DNA of 64,000 bases from Phytophthora colocasiae (taxonomy: Eukaryota > Oomycota > Peronosporomycetes > Peronosporales > Peronosporaceae), in contig JAGKQI010000085.1 in NCBI GenBank assembly GCA_018806915.1, positions 372,001 through 436,000 on the forward strand. The letters run 5' to 3'. How positions within the stretch are numbered: position 1 is the first letter of the stretch; the number at the start of each line of letters is the position of its first letter. Under the pieces are notes generated by a model that saw only the letters and a list, made by a program, of their open reading frames with translations, was not told the DNA's origin and made no database searches. Below, one piece after another: positions 1 through 10,319 of this stretch. Both the position numbers and the translations under genes were made by a program.

Positions 1-1
1 G

Positions 2-3000
2 CGGAAGGCTGCCCTTGAGGCAAAGGAATTGCTGGAACGTGAAGAAGTCCAGTCGGAGGCCGACCAGTTGGACGCGCACCACGCGAGTCAAGACGGAAGT
101 GCTTCCGAGGAAGCTTCGGATGGAGAAGGCGATCCTGAGCAGGAGGAGTCCGGGTCCGAGGAGGATCCGGATGGAGAAGAGGAGTCTGGATCGGATGTCG
201 ACCCGGACGAAGACCCTTCAGATGAGTCCGGTCAGGAAGTGTCTGAAGGGGAGGAGATCGAAGCTGTGGAAAACGAGGCTGAAGACTCCGATGGAGAGGA
301 CGTGTTTGAAGATGTCCAGGTGGGGGATCGAGTTCCGGATTCTCCTCCCTTGGAAGATTTTCATTTGGATGCTGATGCCCCCGTTGGACTGGCCTCAGTC
401 AAACAGGAGTATCGACCATTGTCACCGGTCCGGGAGGACATTGCGCTGGAAGACATGATCATGACTTCGCCAATGACTCCGGACGTCCAAGTGCCACCAC
501 TGATTCCGGACGAATCACCTGTTGTGGAACAGTCTGGGACGCCGGCTCAACAAGCTTCTGGAGTTTACATCCCGGATGCCCAAATGTTCGAATCTCCGAA
601 TGTTCAGCCGAGAGTTCAACCGGCACCGTCGGAATTCGAGATGACGGAAGTTCAAGCGAAGGCGTATGTGGCCGATCAAGTACGACGTTGGGAGCGTGAT
701 GGTTCCGAAAGGAATATCCCACCCGAGGCCCGATTCGACTGGCCGCAAGTCAGGCTGAACTGTGAACCGTTCATTCGGGCGGCGTCCATGACTTCGCAGT
801 ATTTGGACCGCCGGATGTCGATGCCAGCTCAGACTGACGCTTGGATCTCCGAGTTGCAGATACACCGTCGAACGTTCGGAATGGCTCGGGACATCCAAGC
901 GGCGTTGATTCCACCTTCGGAGTTTTCTCCGCGGGAATGTATTGCTGTGCTTCAGACATTACTTTTCGAAGCTGGATTTGGATTTGTCAACCTCGTTCCG
1001 GGATGGTTCCGGACGCGTGTCTACAAAGTGCATCCGGATTTGGTCCGTCAAGTGGTCGGAGACATGCTCCAGCTATTGGTGGTCGAATTGGTCGAATGGA
1101 GGCAAGTGGTTGTCCAAGCGACAGAGTTTAACCGGATATTGGCAACTTCTGGGAGACAAAGCTTATACGAACAACATCCAGAAGTGTTCAGCCAAGATGA
1201 AGGTGTGTTTATTTCGGATTACGAAGTATCGCTGTTTGGATGGGAATTTGCGAGGATGCTGAAGTCGGCTGGATTCCGGAAGGTACGCAGTCCAAGAGGA
1301 CCCGTCCAGCCAGAGGTTCAACCGAAGCGAGTCCAGCGAGTGATGCCCCGAGCGCCACCATCGTCTATCCCGTCGCCCGCTACATCATCGTTCCCATCGG
1401 CACCATCGTCGTTATTCCAGAGTTTGGGGTCCAGCCGGACTGGGTCGTCTAGAAGCGGCATGACTTCTCAACAGAGTATGTCCGATCAGACGAATCCATC
1501 CGAACGAACGAGTTCGATTGAAGAGTCAAGCTTGTTTGGAACCTCCGGAGGGTCGAGTGAGTCGATGGCTAGCGCTTCGTCAGGGACGCGGACTTCCAGG
1601 GAGAGCACGTCAGATTCGTCAGGGTTCGGAATGAGTCGATCCGCCGGATCGCATATGCCGTTCCCCAGGTTCACTCCGATGGCCATGTCCGCTCGGACTT
1701 CAGGAGGCGCTATGCCCATGGAATCCGGAATGGCTTTCCAGATTACTCACGAGAATCCTCGTGGACGCTCAAGTGTTGTCCAACAAGATGATGTTGATCT
1801 GGAAGAGTCTAAACCGGAGAAGCCGAAGAAGAAGCACTCCAGGCGACGTGAAGCGGCCCGCGCAGACAAGTCTTCGAAATCCAAAGAACGTGGAAGTCGA
1901 AAGTCCGAACGGCGCCATGAGACTCCAACTGAATCAGTGCGGTCCGAGCGGTCCTCCAAGTCTGCAAGTTCCGGATCTACCCAGGTTGCGTTGAACACCA
2001 TGTACCAGCTTCAGAAGGTCATGGCGCGGATGGAGGACCAGCAAGGTTCTGCACTCGAGAAGATGTCTGGAGACCTGGACAGCAAGCTGGACCGACTGTT
2101 GGACTCCAAGTTCGAGAAGCTGTTCCCGAAGCAGGAGCCGACCCAAGTGTTCACTGCGCGTCCGGAAGTCCAAGCGGATTTTGGACGTCCAGATGGCCCC
2201 TTGTTGGAACTCGAACAGGACCAGAGGGACACCACTCGGGACGTCAAGTCCAAGTCCAAGCCATCGAAGGAGCTCCGCAGACTACAGCGAGAACTGGAAG
2301 AATCGGAAGCTACCCGGAAGAAGGAGCGCGAGGCATCTTTGGCTGTCCAGAAGTTCCTAGCTACGCAAGTCCGAGATCTGCGGGAAACGACAGCCAAGGA
2401 ATTTGTGAAGCCAAAGGCGTCCGGACGCACTCCGGATATTCAAGATCGTCAGCCGTCTGGTCCAACGTCTTTGCACCAAGTATCCAGCGGCGCATCCCAG
2501 GGAGCATCTTCAGCCGGTTCCCAGAAAACAGATGTTTTGGATCCGGATGGATTGCTGGCCGCTCAACTTGCGGCCGCCCTCCAAGTTGTCACACGGGAGA
2601 CGAAAGCGCCCAAGACTCACGAGGCGAAGGCGCCGACGCAGCAGGCTCTGGTGGCGAGGAAAGATGCAGACGCTGGACGACGAAGTATGTCCGGTCGGGG
2701 CTCGCGTGATGTCCGGAAGGGGTCGAAGGACACGTCCGGACGGAGCTCCTCGAGACGTTCAGATGTACCGAAGAAGACCTCGTCGAGGAAGGACAAGTCG
2801 TTGAGGAAGCCGTCCTCCACCCGGAGGAAGAGATACTCCGACGATGATCCAAGTTCTTCCGGTTCGAGTTCGAGTTCGAGCAGTGATTCTGACTCCGGAA
2901 GCTCCGATAGCAGCTCGTTTGAAGACGCAACTCCGGGACTCACGACAACGACTGGTCCGAATGGGACGACTACGTACCTGTTCAAGCCTTTCGTAAACGC

Positions 3001-4153
3001 AAGCACGTTGGAAGACTTCGACGAGAAGGCCGCGTTGTCCAACCGGATGCGCTGGTTAGAGCGATTTCAAAGTATGGCGGTTCAAGGCGGCTGGGCGGAC
3101 AATGTCAAGATCTACGAAATGAAGTTGAAGATGTCCCCGGCTGTCCGGAATTGGCGTGCGAATTTGGACTCCAAAGTGCGTCGGAAGTGGAAGCCCTTCT
3201 TGAAGGCATTCCGAGAGCGATATTGCAAGGCGAAGACTTCGGATGCGGAACGCTATTACACGATGATCCAAAAGAAGTCGGAGACCCCGTTGGAGTTCTA
3301 CTACCGGTTGAAGAAGGTGGCGGACCGAGCGGGTATTGAAACCGATGGATCGAGTAAGCGCCGCGAAGACCATCTGAAGGTTTTCATGAAGAAGCTTTTA
3401 GACTCCCGCCTCCGGACGACACTCTAAGGTCAGCGTCTCCGAAGTCTGAAGGACGTCGAGTACGTCTTGAAACAGCACGAAGACTTGAATTTGGATGACG
3501 ACTACGATACCCCTCCTCCAAAACGGGACTTCCGGGCGGACAATGTGTCCCGTGACAAACTCCGGCTGAAGCGGTCCGGACGGGCATATCTCACTCGGAG
3601 TGACAATACTTCGGACGATGATGACCGTCATGTGACGTTCCAAGAAGATGAAGCCACAACCACTCCGGAAGCGAATGCGACTTCGGACACTCCGAACTCC
3701 GAGAGTTCAAACGTCACTTTTCCAACTATGGATGATCTTTCGGACGCAGTGTTCAAGATCCTTCAGGAAGGTGGATGGAAGTCTCGAAGTCCGAATGACC
3801 ATACGGATTCCGGACGCCAAGGCCATCCGGACTCCAAGCGACAAGGATTCCGGAATCCGAATTACTCCGCGAGATATTGCGAGAATTGCCGGGGTTTTGG
3901 ACATGTCAAGGAAGATTGCTGGGCGGACATTGAATGTGAAAGATGCCATCGAAAGGGGCATCCGCCCCGCTTCTGCCGGACTCGACAGTGTGAATTCTGC
4001 AACAAGTATCATGAAGGACCGTGTGGAGAGTTCAAGGCGTTCCAAGATATCAAGAACCTGATCCGACAAGGTGCGCTAGACATACCGACTGCCATCCGGA
4101 ACCAACTTTTGGATCCGGAGGACAATTCAGGGGAACAGCCGTCAAACCAATAA
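2..4153 (+). pseudogene. gag: E1 gag, partial at 5' end and interrupted by one in-frame stop
   Basis: Gag forms the virus-like particle of the element and packages its RNA. The frame is open from the window edge to a TAA at 3425-3427 and continues in the same frame to TAA at 4151-4153. The E2 homologue has CAA at the interrupting codon, so a single C-to-T change splits the gene. In order there are: an acidic, Ser-rich N-terminal region of more than 150 residues; a conserved alpha-rich block of unknown function (about 640-1310); a long Ser/Arg/Lys-rich linker with a short coiled coil (about 1990-2420); the Retrotrans_gag-type capsid domain (about 2980-3400); and zinc knuckles (about 3877-4030) with CENC, GHVKEDC and CERCHRKGH motifs. 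At about 1,400 codons this is far longer than a typical Ty3 Gag. Comparison with E2 suggests roughly 55-60 N-terminal codons are missing to the left. Confidence 0.88.
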
Positions 4154-7100
4154 GCCCGCTGGATGGGGATCCAGAACGCGCCGGGCTGAAGAAACCCCCC
4201 GAATTGTGTGTGTTAGCGTATGTTGGACCAGAGTTGAAGCGACAGGTTAACCATCAATGCATGACGACAATTATCGATGACGACTCTCGTACTCCGGTTG
4301 GTAGTGACTTCGGCGATCCGGTCGGAGATGAACTTTCAGACGATTGGAATCCAAACAATCTGGATGACACCCCGTTGGAGTTCAGGCTGAAACCGGGAGA
4401 AGGTTACGGATGGTGGGAAGAACACCGTTCGGACAGTTCAAAGAGAGTTGCGATGGTGCATGGTGCAGTGAACAACTGTCGGACCGACATCCTTTTGGAC
4501 TCCGGAGCTTCTGTGAGCATGTTGAGCTTAGACCTTGCGCGTAGGCTCAAGCTCAAATTGAACTTTGAGAAGCAGCTCCGGGTGTCCGGATTGGGTGGAG
4601 TTCCAACCGTGATTACCGCCCGGACCGAAGTGAAGATCACCCTTGGACTGAACGTGGTTTACGTTCTGGAATTATGGGTGGCGAACATCGGTGAAGGTGT
4701 TGACGTGTTACTTGGAATGGACTTCATGTACTCAGCTGGAGTACGACTGTGCGTTCGAGAAGGATTGGTTCAGTTGCCGGATGAAGAAAACGTGATGTTG
4801 TCTGGTCGGACATTCGACCAGCAAAGGAAAGGACTACGGTTGGACGTTCGACCGTCAGGGACGATATGCCTCCAACCGGGTAAGCAGACTGTCATTCGGA
4901 TTAACTACGGTCAGAGTAACCCACAGCGCGAAGTTGTATGGGCTGGTCGTGGTGACCGTTGGGTGACTCAACTCATCTATGGAGCGAAGTCCTGGGCGGT
5001 TGCAGTCCGAGTGGTGAATATCTCGGAGAAGGATGTCTGGCTTGGGACGAATACTACTGTGGCTCAGATTGTAGAGTATGGGTGTTACCCGTTCGGAAGA
5101 TTTGTTCGGCCCGGACTTTGGAGGTACCGTGAGTGGGAAGTGCTCATTTACGAGAATACGAATTCCAGACAGGAGCAGCTCCGACAGGAGAAGTACCTCC
5201 AAATGATGTCCGAGTCTGCGCCGCCGTCGGTCCAAAGACCGAAATACCCATGGCCGAAGAAGTTGTTGACACGGTCGCCGCGTGGGAGTACCAGGGTTCA
5301 TATGGTCCAGCTGCAGATTCCACCGTCGGAAGTTCAGAAGGTGTTACATCCAGAAGTTGCAGATACTGTTACCGAACAGCCAGAAGATGCTGGAGTCACC
5401 CCCGATGAAGTGTCTGATGGAGGCAGTAATGATTGTCCTACCAACGATGAGCCTGTTGGAAGTTCGGATGATGAGGATTTTTTCGATGTGATTAGCATGG
5501 ATGATAAAGGTGTACCCGTGGAACGATCGACAAAATTGACGATTTTTGAAAGATCAGGCGGTGATCCAACTGGAGATTTAGATGATGATGAATTTTTCGA
5601 CGCGATTAGTGATGCTGACGGAGAATGCTTTCCGGAAGAAACGTTGGTTGAAGAACTCGAATCTGAAGATGTCCAGTCGGAGGCTGAGTCCAAGTTGGAC
5701 GTGGTAAATCGAGCCATCCGGAAGCTAGAGACCAAGTTCGTCCGATGCCTGCACGTGAATGCCGAAGAGTTGAACTTGGAGCCAGCTGTATATGTACATG
5801 AGGGAAGCGACATGTTGTCCCAGTTGCGTGAGCAGCTGGTTATGCTTCCGGAAATACATGAGCTGACTCCAAAGTGTGATATCGAATCGGCCGATGTAGG
5901 TGAACCGGGAAAAACTACTCCAGAAGAGGAACGTAAACTTCGGGACATTCTGAAGCGCCATCGGAGTATTTTCTTGGGGGACGGTAATGCGGCTCCTGCT
6001 CCGGCCAGAGGTGTGATATGCGACTTGGACGTCGGGTCGGCAAAACCTGTCGCTCAACGACCCCGATCGATAGCTCCTCACTTGGCGATCAAGGTGTACG
6101 AATTGCTCAAGAAGCTTCTGGAGACAGGTCTGATTGAACATTCCGAAAGCCCATGGGCCTCTCCAATCGTCATTGTTCTGAAGAAGAATGGGATCGACAT
6201 CCGGATGTGCATTGACTACCGGGTCGTGAATGGATTCATTTTACTGTCGAACTACCCGCTACCTCTGATCGACGATTTGCTGATTGGATTCGAAAGTGCG
6301 ATGTGGTTTATGAGTCTTGACATGGCCAGTGGATTCTGGGCCATCCGGATGTCCGAGAGGGCGAAACTGATCTCGGCTTTCGTATGTCCGTTTGGACACT
6401 TCCAATGGGTGAGAATGCCATTTGGACTGAAGAATGCTCCACTAGTCTACCAGGCGGTTATCAACAATTGTCTGTGGGGTTTTGTCCGACTCCCGCCAGA
6501 GGAAGAAGCTGAAGTTCAACCGGAGGTTATGGAATTTTTGGGATTGGCCCGACCGGAACATTCACTTTTGGACGATCAACCCGTCGGAGTTCAAGTGCCG
6601 AACCTGTCGGACACCATGACAGTCTTCCAACGGAACATCCCTGCTCCGTCACAGATGAGCCCGGTGTTAGGTCGAAGTTCGTATATCGACGACATTGCTC
6701 ATGGTGCTCCAACATGGGACCAGCTATGCGAAGACTTGAACGCACTTCTGTTTCGACTCCGATATTGGAACATCTCGGTGAGCCTTCCGAAGAGCGAGTT
6801 TGGAAAACTGACCATCCCGTACTTGTCCCACGAGATCAGTGCGGAGGGTATCAGAGCGACTCCAAAAATCGCGAAGGGCGTTTTGGACCTACCATTTCCG
6901 AACACTCTGAAAGGGGTCCAATCGTTCCTTGGAAGTTTGAACTATTACCACAAGTTCATCGAAGATTTTCCGGTGGTCGCCGCAGTGTTGTATGAGTTAA
7001 CTGATGAGCAGATCAAGTCCGGCCGGAACTTGGATCAGGCCAAGGAAGCGTTCGGACTTCTGAAGCACAAGATCGTCTCGACTCCACTGCTTCGACACCC

Positions 7101-9777
7101 CGACCGGACTCGACCGTTCGTGATCATCCCGTATGCAAATGCTTGGGCGGCTTGCGCTGTCTTGGGCCAGGAGTATGATGGTGTAATCCATCCGGTCAGA
7201 TATACCGGTCGCGTTCTGAACGACTCTGAACTGCGATATCACATTGCGGAAAAGGAGGTCATCGCAATACTGAGAGTACTCCAAGTTTTTCGGACGCTGG
7301 TTGAACAGTCCAAGTTGATCGTGTACACACGGTATTCCGTCTTGAAGTGGGTTATCAATTCCAAGTCGGCGGATGGACGGTGTGTACCCTGGGGACTCAC
7401 ACTGTCCCACTGGAATTTGGACATTCGGAAGGTCCAACGGGATGAAGATGGTTTAGCGGCCATTATGGGCGCCGGAATCACTCCTCGTGAACACTTAAAC
7501 GAAATCTCGGAGTCGTTGATTCCACTGAAGGGACGCATCCGGAAACCACCAGTGATGAGTATCGAGATGTTGGAGTCCGACTACGAAGGCGTCGTTCTGA
7601 GTTTTGACGGAGCTGCCAAGACCTCCAACCGGAAGGGCAGTTGTGGATGCATCCTTTGGAAGTTACCCGGTTGGACTATCCTCGAGGCTCGAGGTTTCAT
7701 CTTGGAAGATGTCACCGTGAACGATGCTGAGTACCACGGCCTTCTGAAAGGTATGCTGATGGCGTCCGATCGGAATGTCCAAGAGTTAGTTATCGTTGGA
7801 GATTCTCGGATCGTGATTCAACAAGTTCAGGGTCTGATCAACTGCAATCAACCGCACCTCCAAAAACACCTTGCGGAGGCGGAGGTTTTGAAGGCAAAGT
7901 TCCAGAGGGTCCGACTGGTGCATCTCAAGCGAGACTACAACCAGGCCGCCGACTATCTCACTTCCAAGACTTTACTCTTGGGAGCGTCATGGGATGTCGA
8001 GGACGAAAGTGACCTACGTCATTTGGAGTACGTATCCAAGATTCCGGAAAAGTTGATGAAGCCTGAGGTTCCGGAAGTCAAGATCACTCCAAAAGACAAC
8101 GGGCCAGTTGTACCTCCGGATGGTCATACTCTGAAAGATGAACCGCCAGATGATCAGCCTTCAAGTTCTGTGCACATGAGTGCCCAGGGGCCAGCGGACG
8201 ACATCCAAGTTGGTGGAAGTTCAGATGACAATCCTCCGGTTGGAGAAAATCTCACTGGATCAGAATCTGCCCCCCTGACGTTCGCCGCTCGAGTCATGGC
8301 TGCGATAGCTCAGAATAATGATGAACCGGTTGGACGTCCAGATGGACCTCCAATGGGACCACTGGAGTTCCAGGCAGAGCGATGGCGGAGGATCAAGGTC
8401 CACCAAGACGCTGACGAGTACTTGTCTGAGCTGAAGTCATTTCTGAAAGGAGAGTTCCAACGGTTCTCCCCCTGGAGACTCCGAAAGATTGCCAAAGTCG
8501 CAGACCTGTTCACGTTGGACAGTCGAGATGTGCTGTACCGGATGACTACTGTCACCCAGAAGCGTCCACGCGATTTTTTGGGTGATTTGAGGTTGGTTGT
8601 TCCAGAGTCACTCCGGTCGGATATGCTACATTATGCCCATGAGGATTTCCAAGGTGGTCACCAAGGTATCCGTCGGACTCACGAAAAGTTACTCTTGGAG
8701 TTCTACTGGCCTGGAATGTATGCGGATGTTGAACGGCATGTGAAGGAGTGTGTGGATTGTGCTAGTGGAAAGGGACGGCCTCCAAATGGAGGACCGTCGC
8801 CTGGAAACATCGAACCGGCATATCCATTCCAAGTGGTATCGATGGATTTCGTCACTCATCTTCCGAAGTCGGCTCGTGGGAATACGTTCTTATTATTGTT
8901 CCAAGATATGTTCTCTGGATATGTCATGTGCAAACCAATGAGTTCAACGACTGCCCAAGATGTTGCTGAAGTCTACGAGCAGGTGGTCTTCCAAAAGTTT
9001 GGTGCCAGTTCGATGATCCGACATGACCAAGATCCAAGGTTCATGAGTGCGGTGTTCGGATGTTTCCGAAATCTACTTGGAAGTCTCCAACGGGCTACTT
9101 TGGGATATCGCCCTCAGGCGAACGGTCAACAAGAACGGTCAGTCCAAACGGTCGTCCGAAGTATCCGAGGTTACATCATGGAAGCGGATCAGTCCGACTG
9201 GGACGACCATGTTGAACGGTTGATGTTCGCTTTGAACACTTCGTTCGATGCCACCCGGTTGGAGACTCCCTTTTACTTGGTGCACGGCTGGGACGCCCGG
9301 AGTACGATTTCGGCAATGTTGGGTCCAAAGGCCAATAGCCTTCCGGAGCGCACAGCCTATGAGTGGAGACGTAGTGTGCAACGTGACTACAGTTACGCTG
9401 TTGCGTTCGCTGAAGATCTCCAAAAGAAGGCCAAGAGGCGCCGGTCGGAGGTCCAAACGCAAAAGTGGAAGGAACTGTCCGACCGGTTGAAGTCCGGGTT
9501 CGAAAAGGGAGATTCAGTCTGGCTGTACATTCCGAAGGTTCAAACGGGACTTAGTCGAAAATTGGCTCACATGTGGCATGGACCTTTCCGGATTGAAGAG
9601 GTGCACGATGACTTCCGAGTGAAGCTCAAGGTTGAGGACACGGGTTACCGTGTCAACCCTTGGGTCCACATCAGTCGCCTGAAGCCACGAGCCATCTTTC
9701 CGAAACGTCCAACCGTGGAAGTCCAACCGGACGATGACGATGATTTCGACGCTGCCTTGCTTCCCGAAGACAGTTAG
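4141..9777 (+). CDS. pol: E1 Pol polyprotein (protease, RT, dual RNase H, integrase)
   Basis: The frame is -1 relative to gag and overlaps its end; I place the start at the overlap because no good ATG leads it, so expression probably needs a frameshift or reinitiation. Aspartic protease motif LLDSGAS is at 4492-4512. An acidic linker follows, then RT (about 5980-6960) with catalytic YIDD at 6682-6693 and a ~55-residue insertion between RT motifs B and C. The first RNase H region (about 7100-7360) has lost its expected acidic residues (PYANAWA and VYTRYS where Asp is usual) and looks like a tether. A second RNase H (about 7590-7970) keeps Asp7606, Glu near 7725, Asp7801 and Asp near 7948. Integrase has an HHCC zinc site (about 8620-8760) and a D,D-35-E triad at 8845, 9025 and 9133, then a GPF module (about 9560-9700). 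A TAG at 9775-9777 replaces a Trp codon of E2. Confidence 0.92.
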   Translation, partial: VKPISPLDGDPERAGLKKPPELCVLAYVGPELKRQVNHQCMTTIIDDDSRTPVGSDFGDPVGDELSDDWNPNNLDDTPLEFRLKPGEGYGWWEEHRSDSSKRVAMVHGAVNNCRTDILLDSGASVSMLSLDLARRLKLKLNFEKQLRVSGLGGVPTVITARTEVKITLGLNVVYVLELWVANIGEGVDVLLGMDFMYSAGVRLCVREGLVQLPDEENVMLSGRTFDQQRKGLRLDVRPSGTICLQPGKQTVIRINYGQSNPQREVVWAGRGDRWVTQLIYGAKSWAVAVRVVNISEKDVWLGTNTTVAQIVEYGCYPFGRFVRPGLWRYREWEVLIYENTNSRQEQLRQEKYLQMMSESAPPSVQRPKYPWPKKLLTRSPRGSTRVHMVQLQIPPSEVQKVLHPEVADTVTEQPEDAGVTPDEVSDGGSNDCPTNDEPVGSSDDEDFFDVISMDDKGVPVERSTKLTIFERSGGDPTGDLDDDEFFDAISDADGECFPEETLVEELESEDVQSEAESKLDVVNRAIRKLETKFVRCLHVNAEELNLEPAVYVHEGSDMLSQLREQLVMLPEIHELTPKCDIESADVGEPGKTTPEEERKLRDILKRHRSIFLGDGNAAPAPARGVICDLDVGSAKPVAQRPRSIAPHLAIKVYELLKKLLETGLIEHSESPWASPIVIVLKKNGIDIRMCIDYRVVNGFILLSNYPLPLIDDLLIGFESAMWFMSLDMASGFWAIRMSERAKLISAFVCPFGHFQWVRMPFGLKNAPLVYQAVINNCLWGFVRLPPEEEAEVQPEVMEFLGLARPEHSLLDDQPVGVQVPNLSDTMTVFQRNIPAPSQMSPVLGRSSYIDDIAHGAPTWDQLCEDLNALLFRLRYWNISVSLPKSEFGKLTIPYLSHEISAEGIRATPKIAKGVLDLPFPNTLKGVQSFLGSLNYYHKFIEDFPVVAAVLYELTDEQIKSGRNLDQAKEAFGLLKHKIVSTPLLRHPDRTRPFVIIPYANAWAACAVLGQEYDGVIHPVRYTGRVLNDSELRYHIAEKEVIAILRVLQVFRTLVEQSKLIVYTRYSVLKWVINSKSADGRCVPWGLTLSHWNLDIRKVQRDEDGLAAIMGAGITPREHLNEISESLIPLKGRIRKPPVMSIEMLESDYEGVVLSFDGAAKTSNRKGSCGCILWKLPGWTILEARGFILEDVTVNDAEYHGLLKGMLMASDRNVQELVIVGDSRIVIQQVQGLINCNQPHLQKHLAEAEVLKAKFQRVRLVHLKRDYNQAADYLTSKTLLLGASWDVEDESDLRHLEYVSKIPEKLMKPEVPEVKITPKDNGPVVPPDGHTLKDEPPDDQPSSSVHMSAQGPADDIQVGGSSDDNPPVGENLTGSESAPLTFAARVMAAIAQNNDEPVGRPDGPPMGPLEFQAERWRRIKVHQDADEYLSELKSFLKGEFQRFSPWRLRKIAKVADLFTLDSRDVLYRMTTVTQKRPRDFLGDLRLVVPESLRSDMLHYAHEDFQGGHQGIRRTHEKLLLEFYWPGMYADVERHVKECVDCASGKGRPPNGGPSPGNIEPAYPFQVVSMDFVTHLPKSARGNTFLLLFQDMFSGYVMCKPMSSTTAQDVAEVYEQVVFQKFGASSMIRHDQDPRFMSAVFGCFRNLLGSLQRATLGYRPQANGQQERSVQTVVRSIRGYIMEADQSDWDDHVERLMFALNTSFDATRLETPFYLVHGWDARSTISAMLGPKANSLPERTAYEWRRSVQRDYSYAVAFAEDLQKKAKRRRSEVQTQKWKELSDRLKSGFEKGDSVWLYIPKVQTGLSRKLAHMWHGPFRIEEVHDDFRVKLKVEDTGYRVNPWVHISRLKPRAIFPKRPTVEVQPDDDDDFDAALLPEDS
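4153..4187 (+). promoter_or_regulatory. gag/pol junction RNA hairpin (E1)
   Basis: AGCCCG (4153-4158) pairs with CGGGCT (4182-4187), and CTGGAT (4159-4164) pairs with ATCCAG (4169-4174) around a GGGG loop; AACGCGC bulges on the 3' side. The stem starts at the last base of the gag stop codon, 5 nt after an AAAC tetramer (4144-4147). The same 35 nt occur without change in E2. Position and spacing fit a stimulator of -1 frameshifting or of reinitiation into pol; that role is inferred. Confidence 0.6.
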
Positions 9778-10023
9778 GAACCGGATGTTGGAAACAACGA
9801 GTATGAGGTCGAAAAGATCTTGGATCTCCGATGGTCCAAGCGGACCCGAACTTCCAAAAGAGTCCGAGAGTATCAGGTCAAGTGGAAAGGTTACGACGAA
9901 CCAGAATGGCTACCTGTGTCGCAACTCAGCTGCGGTGCCCTGCTCTATGAGTTCAATCAAGGAGCAAGAGCGCGGGCGAGATTCCAAGCGATGCAAGCAG
10001 GGGACGATCATCCCCGGGCTTAG
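9778..10023 (+). pseudogene. E1 chromodomain tail of Pol, cut off by a stop codon
   Basis: The same frame as pol continues after the TAG at 9775-9777 and encodes NEYEVEKILDLRWSK, EYQVKWKGY, PEWLPVSQL and a terminal basic segment, which is a chromodomain of the Ty3 integrase C-terminal type. Chromodomains steer integration towards particular histone marks. E2 reads through the same point with TGG, so E1 lost this domain by one G-to-A change, unless the stop is read through. Confidence 0.85.
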
Positions 10024-10056
10024 ACGTCCAACAAGTCTTATGGCATGTTGGATGTC
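10023..10056 (+). terminator. hairpin directly after the end of E1 pol/chromodomain
   Basis: GACGTCCAACA (10023-10033) can pair with TGTTGGATGTC (10046-10056), giving 11 bp with one G-T wobble and a 12-nt loop. It begins at the last base of the chromodomain stop codon. E2 has a hairpin of unrelated sequence at the same place. A role in 3' end formation between convergent pol and antisense transcripts is a guess. Confidence 0.35.
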
Positions 10057-10319
10057 CGGGTGGTGTGACTATTGGAACTGGTACGACGGACATTGATTTG
10101 ATTTTGATTGTACCTTTTGGAGTATTCGAGTGACTGTGGACATGTTAGAGATTGGAGTTTTCGAATGGTGAAAATTGGAGACGAGATGGCGAGCTATGAC
10201 GAGATGGAACAGTGATGGAAATGAAGGTGAGTGTATTCTGGATGATTATTGTAGGGTCACTACGTATGAAATATGCAAGGCTACGAAGGCATCCAGATGG
10301 AGAACATTCGCTTGGACTT
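10057..10319. other. E1 spacer between convergent pol and antisense reading frames
   Basis: About 260 bp with no supported gene. It is richer in A and T than the flanking coding DNA. It presumably holds the 3' untranslated parts of the plus-strand pol transcript and of the minus-strand antisense transcript; no clear polyadenylation signal pair was recognised. Confidence 0.5.

Noticed and set aside
15..458. Other frames overlapping gag, pol and the antisense genes (many 60-200 codon frames)
   Set aside because: They are shadows of the coding frames produced by high G+C and biased codons, and are not shared between E1 and E2 in position or sequence.
4141..4147. Classical -1 slippery heptamer at the gag/pol junction
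   Set aside because: Neither GTCAAAC nor GTTAAAC fits X XXY YYZ; only the A-site half is slippery, so I report the hairpin but not a proven slip site.
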